NCBI GenBank assembly: GCA_003152485.1 | Contig: PMAE01000079.1 | Span: forward strand, 42,884-104,726 | DNA length: 61,843 nucleotides | Direction of reading: 5' to 3' | Source of the DNA: Gemmatimonadota bacterium | GTDB taxonomy: Bacteria > Gemmatimonadota > Gemmatimonadetes > Gemmatimonadales > Gemmatimonadaceae | The notes under the pieces: generated by a model | What the model was told of the DNA's origin: nothing | Database searches by the model: none | The model's input: only the letters and a program-made list of their open reading frames with translations | Made by a program: the position numbers and the translations under genes | Shown: piece by piece, positions 33,790 to 39,962 of the stretch | How the letters are laid out: each line of letters opens with the position of its first letter | Position numbering within the stretch: the stretch's first letter is position 1

Positions 33790-34425
33790 ATGATCTCGTA
33801 CAATTCCATGATTGTGCCATCGCTGATATTCGTCGCCGGGCTCGCGCGGAACGTCGGGGCGCAGCAGGGACCGCCGGCGGTGGAGGCGGGTGCCTCACAG
33901 CTGGCGCTGGCGAGCATCCCGGCGAAGGGCGGGGCGACGCTCACGGTCACGACGCCGGCGTTCAAGGCGGGGGGCGACATCCCCTTCGAGAACACGCAGT
34001 ACAAGGGAAATGTGTTCCCCGGGCTGTCGTGGACCGCGGGGCCGGCGGGGACCAAGTCCTACGCGATCATCATGCAGGACGGCGACGCGATGCGGAACGG
34101 CGCCCCGATCCTGCACTGGACGATGGTGAACATTCCGGCGTCGGTGACCAAGCTCGACGCGGGCATGACCTCACCGCCGGCGGGGTCGGAGTACGGGCCG
34201 AACATCCGTGGGGCCAGCCAGCCATACACGGGCCCGCGCACGCCGCCCGGTCCGAAGCACCGGTATCACCTGCAGGTCTTTGCACTCGGCACCGCGATCG
34301 CGCTCTCGTCAAAGGCGACGTACGCCGACCTCACCGACGCGATGAAGGGGCAGGTGCTGGCGAGTGGGGAGGTTATCGGCCTAGGGCGGGCGCCGGACGA
34401 TGCGGGCGGGCAGACCTCGCACTAA
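33790..34425 (+). CDS. YbhB/YbcL-type PEBP protein, exported
   Basis: A phosphatidylethanolamine-binding-protein-fold protein (Raf kinase inhibitor-like). The PEBP core is recognisable: NVFPGLSWTAGPAGTKSYAI, ILHWTMVNIPASV, GPNIRGASQPYTGPRTPPG and HRYHLQVFAL. The N-terminus is a signal-like helix ending GAQQG. GGGAG precedes the ATG. Its 3' end overlaps the convergent HEPN gene by 53 bp. The bacterial role of this family is unclear. Confidence 0.88.
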   Translation: MISYNSMIVPSLIFVAGLARNVGAQQGPPAVEAGASQLALASIPAKGGATLTVTTPAFKAGGDIPFENTQYKGNVFPGLSWTAGPAGTKSYAIIMQDGDAMRNGAPILHWTMVNIPASVTKLDAGMTSPPAGSEYGPNIRGASQPYTGPRTPPGPKHRYHLQVFALGTAIALSSKATYADLTDAMKGQVLASGEVIGLGRAPDDAGGQTSH

Positions 34426-34774
34426 CGATGGTATGGCCATTGTACGAAAACTCGTTGCGCGTGACTCGCGCACGGTCAAAGTACACGGCCATCGGTGCAA
34501 AAGCCGGCTCCGCCGCCTGCAATGCCTGGAAGGTGATCACGTGATGACTGCTCTTGGCAGTCACGCGATAGCCGCTCGCTCGCACCACGATCGTCGCCAT
34601 ATGGCGCGCGGCATTGTATGCGAATTCGTAACGTCCTGTGGCGGAAAGTGTGGCGATCTGCGCGTCCTTCAGGTTGACGTCGGCCCTTGCCCGGAGTTCG
34701 TCAAGTTCCGATTTGCTTGTCCCCTCGGACGCGACTCGCTTGTCTGCCAACAATTTCGTCCAAGTTATGCTCAT
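34373..34774 (-). CDS. HEPN-domain protein, likely partner of the MNT protein
   Basis: A 133-residue all-helical HEPN protein resembling the SAV_6107 group: LRARADVNLKDAQIATLSAT, then YEFAYNAARHMATIVVRASG, then FDRARVTRNEFSYN. The last piece matches the conserved Arg-x-Arg-Asn-x-x-x-Tyr end of these proteins; the RX4-6H of RNase-type HEPN toxins is not obvious, so nuclease activity is uncertain. Its start lies inside the 3' end of the wHTH-MNT gene (74-bp overlap), a tight coupling typical of toxin-antitoxin pairs. Its 3' end overlaps the convergent PEBP gene. Confidence 0.8.
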   Translation of the reverse strand: MSITWTKLLADKRVASEGTSKSELDELRARADVNLKDAQIATLSATGRYEFAYNAARHMATIVVRASGYRVTAKSSHHVITFQALQAAEPAFAPMAVYFDRARVTRNEFSYNGHTIVSARSARPHRPAPALGR

Positions 34775-35393
34775 CGCCGATTAGGAAAATTCGTCGTCTT
34801 TGCAGCACCGCTGCGAGGAAGTTATGGCCGTGCGCAGCCTTGGACGCAAACTCCTCCACCGTGTACCGCGTAAAGTGTACCTCACGGCCCAGCCGATCTT
34901 GCAGCGGCTGCAACGCCCCCGCCAACTCAAGACCAGACACATCTCCGACGATGATTAGGTCTATCTCGCTCTCGGAATGCTCACGATCTTCAGCGATCGA
35001 ACCGTGGATGAGCGCCACGCGAATTCTCGTCGCGAATACGGCCAGCGCGTCGCGCAAGGGCTCAACGATCCCCACCGTCTTCGTGAGTATGCCGGCAAGC
35101 TCGCCCAAGATCGGGCACGCGGGATCAGGTCGATAATAGATGCGGTTGCCGTCCTGACGCCGCGTGAGTATACCGGAGCGGGTCAGCTTCGCCAGCGTCC
35201 GTTGGATCGAGGACGGCCCGACTCCCAACTGACCCGCCAAGTCGCTCAGATACCACTCTCGCTCCGCGCGTAACACCGTCGCGCCTAGGACAGCTTGCAT
35301 CAGGGGCGTAAATAGGGGCTCCGTGATCGCATGGACCGGGCTCGATATCCCAATCAATCGTCGCCCAACGATTGGAAGACACGCACCCGACAT
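34701..35393 (-). CDS. Winged helix fused to minimal nucleotidyltransferase (MNT)
   Basis: A 230-residue fusion. The N-terminal winged helix (about 32-95) has EREWYLSDLAGQLGVGPSSI and QRTLAKLTRSGILTRRQDGN. The MNT domain has ALIHGSIAEDREHSESEIDL, the pol-beta type GS...ExD motif with the first acid changed to Glu. In HEPN/MNT modules the MNT enzyme can AMPylate and silence the HEPN toxin; here the fused winged helix suggests it also controls the promoter. The start is uncertain (ATG 35393 used; ATG 35300 would remove the first 31 residues). Confidence 0.82.
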   Translation of the reverse strand: MSGACLPIVGRRLIGISSPVHAITEPLFTPLMQAVLGATVLRAEREWYLSDLAGQLGVGPSSIQRTLAKLTRSGILTRRQDGNRIYYRPDPACPILGELAGILTKTVGIVEPLRDALAVFATRIRVALIHGSIAEDREHSESEIDLIIVGDVSGLELAGALQPLQDRLGREVHFTRYTVEEFASKAAHGHNFLAAVLQRRRIFLIGDEHNLDEIVGRQASRVRGDKQIGT

Positions 35394-35549
35394 CCATCGG
35401 GATTACGAGCACTTTACGACGCTTGCCCATCGTGCGGCACACCTGCGACAAGACGCGGAAACCGCCACCGGGTTGCGGTTTCGATCTGCATCGGGTGCGG
35501 CAATTCATCCTGAGCTATAACAAGCGCGATCGTGCACCGACCCCCGCGA

Positions 35550-36443
35550 TCACGTCAGGACGAAGTACTCCAGATACAGGTACGCGCACGGCGCGACCAA
35601 CAGCAAGCTGTCGAAGCGGTCGAACACACCGCCGTGACCGGGAATGAGCGTTGATGAGTCTTTGACGCCGGCGTCGCGCTTGAGAAGCGATTCCGTCAAG
35701 TCGCCCAGTTGACCGATGGTCCCGACGATCGCGCCCAGCACGATGGCGCTGGTCACCGGCAGGAATGTCAGCACGAGATACTTGGCCGCCAGCGCCACCA
35801 GGATCGCGGCGATCAATCCCGCCACGGCGCCCTCCCAGCTCTTCTGCGGACTGACGCGCGGGAAAAGTTTGTGCTTCCCCAGCGCTGACCCCACGTGAAA
35901 TGCCGCGGAGTCACAGATCCATATCATCGCAAAGATCGATATCACCGTGTATCCACCCCACGCGTGTAGCTGGTCCGCGATCCGCGCGTCCGCCACACCC
36001 GCACCGGATGTGAAATAGCGCGCCACGGGAAAGACGGCTGGCACAAAGTGCTCGCGTATCCCGATCAGCGTGCCGAAGAACAGCGAGACGTAGAGCACGC
36101 CGAAGATCGTGGTCGAGAGATTGAGTAGCGCCGACCCCTGATTGCGAAAGAGCTCCCGCAGACTGAACACGACCATGATGGCGAGGAGAACGGTCACCAG
36201 AAGCGGCGGCTGCCACCGGCCCGGCAGGAAAAACGACAGGTTGATGAAAAAGCCCCCAATGATCCCCATGACCACGAGCGGCTTGGCGCCCTTGACTTCG
36301 GCGAGCCCATAGAATTCGCGCAACGCGACCGCGGAGGCGAGCGCGACGAAGCTGAAGAAGTACAGTCCGCCAGCCATGCACAGCAACAGGATCAGTGGGA
36401 TGGCGACGACGCCGACGAGGACGCGTTGCGCCATGTTGCTCAC
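35550..36443 (-). CDS. cdsA: Phosphatidate cytidylyltransferase
   Basis: CDP-diacylglycerol synthase makes CDP-DAG from phosphatidate and CTP, the branch point for phospholipids. It is an integral membrane protein with several hydrophobic helices. The family signature is complete: PQKSWEGAVAG, then SLLKRDAGVKDSSTLIPGHGG. Its ATG overlaps the stop of the CDP-alcohol phosphatidyltransferase by four bases, so both are coupled. Confidence 0.95.
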   Translation of the reverse strand: MSNMAQRVLVGVVAIPLILLLCMAGGLYFFSFVALASAVALREFYGLAEVKGAKPLVVMGIIGGFFINLSFFLPGRWQPPLLVTVLLAIMVVFSLRELFRNQGSALLNLSTTIFGVLYVSLFFGTLIGIREHFVPAVFPVARYFTSGAGVADARIADQLHAWGGYTVISIFAMIWICDSAAFHVGSALGKHKLFPRVSPQKSWEGAVAGLIAAILVALAAKYLVLTFLPVTSAIVLGAIVGTIGQLGDLTESLLKRDAGVKDSSTLIPGHGGVFDRFDSLLLVAPCAYLYLEYFVLT

Positions 36444-37099
36444 GGGCTGGCCGTCACCGACGCCTCTGCCGCTGCCGACGCGCCGGTGGCGGCTCCCGGC
36501 CCCTGCAGCTTCGCCGCCCGAGAGGCCACGGTATTGAGATCGCCGCCAAGCGCGTCCATCACGCGTTGAAACTGGCAGTCAATGATGAGCAGGCCGATCA
36601 CGTAGACCGCCAGATTGGCCGCGAAGATGATCGTGAAGAGCAGCGTGTACGGTAGCCAGATTCCGAAATAGAGCGCGAACCGCTTCAACCCGAGGTCGAA
36701 CTTGGAACGGTTCGAGATGGTCGTGAGGAGCGCGATCGCAACCAGGGCGAGCAGCACTATCCCGAGCGGCGCCAGCCGCGCCACGGCAAATGCCAGGAAG
36801 ATCACGACTTCCGATGCCCGGTCGAGCCGGTCGTCCAACCGCTTGCCCGCTTCCGACACGAGCCCGAACTCGCGCGCCATTCCCCCGTCCATGCCGTCCA
36901 GCACTTGCCCCACGGCCATCAGCACCAGGCCCACGCCGACGTGCCCGGCGGCGATTGCGCCCGCGGCCGCCACACTGACGACGAACGCCGACCACGTGAC
37001 CTGCGTCGGTGTCGCTCTGAGGGTTAGGTGAAGGAACCTGTACAGCGGCCTGACCACGGCGTCCGAGATCCGGCCAAGTGCCGGCGCCCGTTCATGCAC
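36440..37099 (-). CDS. CDP-alcohol phosphatidyltransferase
   Basis: An integral membrane enzyme that moves a phosphatidyl group from CDP-DAG to an alcohol such as inositol phosphate or glycerol phosphate. The catalytic motif DGx2ARx8Gx3Dx3D is intact in DGGMAR...GKRLDDRLD. At 219 residues with several membrane helices it is complete. Coupling to cdsA (4-bp overlap) means that the enzyme making CDP-DAG is co-expressed with one using it. The acceptor alcohol cannot be read from the sequence. Confidence 0.93.
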   Translation of the reverse strand: MHERAPALGRISDAVVRPLYRFLHLTLRATPTQVTWSAFVVSVAAAGAIAAGHVGVGLVLMAVGQVLDGMDGGMAREFGLVSEAGKRLDDRLDRASEVVIFLAFAVARLAPLGIVLLALVAIALLTTISNRSKFDLGLKRFALYFGIWLPYTLLFTIIFAANLAVYVIGLLIIDCQFQRVMDALGGDLNTVASRAAKLQGPGAATGASAAAEASVTASP

Positions 37100-37535
37100 G
37101 AAGCCATCCGTAATACACGACCACGTTGAGGACGAGGAGCACGACGAACAACACGCGTTCCTTCACCTTGTCGGAGATGTTCGTGAGCCAGCCCTGGGTC
37201 ACGTAGGCCGAATACGGGTAGAACGGCATCTTCTCGAAACGCACGCTGTAGTCCATGGCCAAGTGGATCATGAAAAAGAGGGCCGGGACGATGGTGCCAA
37301 GGAAGTAGCACAGCGGAAGGATCCACAGCAGCGCGACGGGCTCCTGGAGCGAGGACCGCCAATAGTACCCGCGCTTGTCGTGTAAGCCCACGGCGCGCAG
37401 ATAGAATGGCAGTTTCACCAGGTGATCGACGTCGACGGCCATGCCGAAGGTGTAGGCGAGCACCAGTTGCTCCCCGGTGAGCCCCAAGACCTGAACGCCC
37501 AGGGTCGTCGCGAGAAGGTGGGTACCGATCTTCAT
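37092..37535 (-). CDS. Predicted membrane protein heading the phospholipid operon
   Basis: A 147-residue protein with four likely membrane helices. The N-terminal piece KIGTHLLATTLG and the motif GMAVDVDHLVK recall YdjM-like metal-dependent hydrolases of the inner membrane, but that match is weak. I start at ATG 37535; the in-frame region upstream is unlike protein. Its end overlaps the next gene by 8 bp, so it is the first gene of a three-gene unit ending in cdsA. A role in lipid metabolism is inferred from this position only. Confidence 0.65.
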   Translation of the reverse strand: MKIGTHLLATTLGVQVLGLTGEQLVLAYTFGMAVDVDHLVKLPFYLRAVGLHDKRGYYWRSSLQEPVALLWILPLCYFLGTIVPALFFMIHLAMDYSVRFEKMPFYPYSAYVTQGWLTNISDKVKERVLFVVLLVLNVVVYYGWLRA

Positions 37536-38058
37536 TGCGGACTCACGAGGATCATGGGGTGTGGGCCAATGTGTGTGTCCGTTGTGTGTCCGTGTCGATC
37601 GGCGGGGCACCATCTGTGCCCGCAACAGCTCGTCGGAACCGAGATAGCTACTGACTGGGTGTGGCCCGTGCAACCTGGCGGATGCATTCGTATCCAATGC
37701 ACGAAAATGTGATCTCCCGAGTTTGGGAATTTCTAGGGACTATTTGGCCGAACGGGCACCCGGTTGGATGCCCGTTTCTATCGCTAAGCTATTGTCATGC
37801 AACCAGTTCACTCAGCGACCAGGGGCGGAATCCACCTGTCGGTTCGCGGAAGGTCGGTCCGGACCAGGTGAGACACCGGGGACCCGCGTCGTGACTGACA
37901 ACGATGCGCGGAGTGCGGACTGTGCGCCGCTTGGGATAACTATCGTGCAGACAGGGTGCGTCGGATCAGATTCAGACCGACGCGACCTAGGGATAAGTTA
38001 TGTTGCTTGGATATATAATGGAATTGACGTTAAAGGTGTATTCCACTATATATCATGT
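37536..38058. other. 523-bp intergenic region with hairpin and operator-like repeat
   Basis: No gene is supported. Two structures occur: a hairpin AACGGGCA/TGCCCGTT (37751-37758 and 37769-37776) with a short T-rich tail on the plus strand, and a 15-bp inverted repeat just before the AbiEii start (described separately). The rest is more AT-rich than the flanking genes and includes the promoter of the AbiE-like operon. Confidence 0.6.
38010..38054. promoter_or_regulatory. Inverted repeat in front of the AbiE-like operon
   Basis: GATATATAATGGAAT (38010-38024) and ATTCCACTATATATC (38040-38054) pair in 14 of 15 positions with a 15-nt spacer. The right arm ends 4 nt before the AbiEii ATG. Known AbiEi antitoxins bind inverted repeats upstream of their operon and repress it; this element has the right place and form. 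Confidence 0.75.
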
Positions 38059-38940
38059 ATGCTGTCAGACGTCGCCGCACGCGAGGTATTTCACGTACTC
38101 ATGCTGGAGCGCCTGCTTCAGCACGTCGGGCCGCGGTTAGTCCTGAAGGGAGGGGTAAACCTCCGCCTGTTCTTCAGCAGCCCTCGATATTCACAGGATA
38201 TGGATTTTGATGCGGAACCGAACCTGCGTTCGGCCGCAAAAACGGCGATTCGGAAGAGTCTAACAGACCCATATCTCCGGCGACGCTTCGCGCAGCTCGG
38301 TGGCGGCGATATCCGAATTCCGGAAAGGGCGGCCAAGGACACGGAGACAACCCTAAGGCATAAGTTCGGCGTGGTGACGTCCGGCGGCATCGATCTGCCG
38401 ACCAAGATCGAGATCTCGTTTCGGGCTCGGCCGCCGCTCGACACTGGCTCGGTGGTCTCGGCTACGCCCGCGAGCGGACCGGTGGCGCCGTTGTCGCCAC
38501 CGCTCCTCGTCCCTCACTACACTCGTCTCCCCGCGGTCCGGCAAAAGATCGGCGCGCTCGCCCTCCGTAACGAGGTCCAAGCGCGTGACATCTTCGACCT
38601 GGGCGTGCTCGATGGGACGAACATCGACCCAGCCAATGCCGCGCTCCTCCGGCAGAGTCTTCCAGACTCCGTGCTTCGTAAGGCTGCGGCGCGCGCGCTC
38701 GAGATTCCGTTCGTGGCGTACCGCGATAGCGTGTTGGACTACCTCGACCCAGCCGACCGAGAGCGATATGATGGCGTCCAAGCCTGGGACGACCTGTGTC
38801 TCGGCGCGAACACACTCGTTGAGCATCTGCGACAGCTGCCCGGACCTGAATGGGTACCATGGTACGGTGATGAGGCTCGGCCAACACATGGCCTCGGCGG
38901 TCGCCGTTCGAAAACGAGACTCGACGCGCAGCGACTATGA
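38059..38940 (+). CDS. AbiEii-type nucleotidyltransferase toxin
   Basis: A 293-residue toxin of the AbiEii/AbiGii family, nucleotidyltransferases that in characterised relatives block growth, e.g. by modifying tRNA. The four family motifs are visible: KGGVNLRLFFSSPRYSQDMDFD (GGxxxR then SxDxD), the KIEISFR strand, and NEVQARDIFDLGVL. I choose ATG 38059, the first codon that gives a normal N-terminus; the frame is open from 37723, but that part contains the operator. It overlaps the AbiEi-like gene by 4 bp (ATGA). Toxin first, antitoxin second is the reverse of classical abiE. Confidence 0.88.
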   Translation: MLSDVAAREVFHVLMLERLLQHVGPRLVLKGGVNLRLFFSSPRYSQDMDFDAEPNLRSAAKTAIRKSLTDPYLRRRFAQLGGGDIRIPERAAKDTETTLRHKFGVVTSGGIDLPTKIEISFRARPPLDTGSVVSATPASGPVAPLSPPLLVPHYTRLPAVRQKIGALALRNEVQARDIFDLGVLDGTNIDPANAALLRQSLPDSVLRKAAARALEIPFVAYRDSVLDYLDPADRERYDGVQAWDDLCLGANTLVEHLRQLPGPEWVPWYGDEARPTHGLGGRRSKTRLDAQRL

Positions 38941-39632
38941 CCGCCGTCGACACAGATAGGGTACAGCACCCCTCACGCATCGCCGACGTCTTTTTACGTC
39001 CTGCGTTCGCGCGCGCCCCGGTCTTTTCCACACGTGACGTCGCGGCGGAGGCACAGGTCAGCACGTCCTCCGCCGCACGCGCGCTCGCGACGCTCGCTGA
39101 ACGCGGGTCTGTCACGTCGGTCGTCCGCGGCGTGTGGGCCCGCCCCAGTCATCCCGACTTCTCGCCGTACGCGATCGTGCCGTTCCTCCTCGGCGCGTCC
39201 GTGGGTGCCGACGGCTGGCAAAATGCGGAGCCTGGATACGTGTCCCTGCTTTCAGCGCTCAACCTGCACGGACTCATCGACCAAATACCACGCACTATCC
39301 AGATCGTCGTAGGCGCCCAACGCCCAGCCATCCGGTCACCTGTTGGCGTCTATACCTTTCATCGCTTGCAGTCAGATTTATTGACGGGCTTCGAGCCTGG
39401 TGGCCGCCTCGCGAACTTTGAGCTCGCAACACCGACGAAAGCGGTATTCGATACACTGTATCTATCAACGCGGCGAGGCCGCCGACACGCGTACTTGCCC
39501 GAGCTCGACCTGTCTCGACTCGTGCGTGACACCGACATGCAGCGCTATATCGCGCTCATTCACTCCACTTCACTTCGGACGGCTGTAACGGAACGCTGGC
39601 AGCCGTTGCTGCGGCAACGCAAGCAGCACTGA
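38937..39632 (+). CDS. AbiEi-like winged-helix antitoxin
   Basis: A 231-residue antitoxin-like regulator. An N-terminal wHTH (VFSTRDVAAEAQVSTSSAA, then RALATLAERGSVTSVVRGVW) is followed by the typical AbiEi second domain (GYVSLLSALNLHGLIDQIP, then RTIQIVVGAQRP). Type IV antitoxins of this kind counter AbiEii without forming a stable complex and repress the operon through inverted repeats, here at 38010-38054. Confidence 0.86.
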   Translation: MTAVDTDRVQHPSRIADVFLRPAFARAPVFSTRDVAAEAQVSTSSAARALATLAERGSVTSVVRGVWARPSHPDFSPYAIVPFLLGASVGADGWQNAEPGYVSLLSALNLHGLIDQIPRTIQIVVGAQRPAIRSPVGVYTFHRLQSDLLTGFEPGGRLANFELATPTKAVFDTLYLSTRRGRRHAYLPELDLSRLVRDTDMQRYIALIHSTSLRTAVTERWQPLLRQRKQH

Positions 39633-39755
39633 GGAAGCAGCACCGGTCGTCGCAGTTGCGCGACCGCAAAATCACTGACTTAACTACCTCACAAACGCCC
39701 GTATGGTTCGTTGGCAGATGGTGAGCTGAAATTGACTACAACGCCGAGGTAGGCA

Positions 39756-39926
39756 ATGGCTGATCCCCCCGACAAGGCTCCCCCGAAAAAGCCATTCGAC
39801 AGCGACGACGCGTGGCCGAATACGATGAAGCACTACAAGTGGGAGAAAGAGACGCCGCACGCGGACGAGCCACAGCCAGAAGAGCCACCCCCAGCCGAAG
39901 AGCCGCAAGCCGACGGCCAGCCCTAG
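39756..39926 (+). CDS. Small acidic Pro/Glu-rich protein (56 aa)
   Basis: The frame begins MADPPDKAPPKKPFDSDDAW and continues KHYKWEKETPHADEPQ into a Pro/Glu-rich tail. A GAGG-containing ribosome site stands just before the ATG. It is probably disordered. It is 36 nt upstream of the helicase-exonuclease start, so it may be in that operon. I do not recognise a family. Confidence 0.5.
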   Translation: MADPPDKAPPKKPFDSDDAWPNTMKHYKWEKETPHADEPQPEEPPPAEEPQADGQP

Positions 39927-39962
39927 CCCGCGGCCAACGTTACATCATACTCGGGACGGGTA

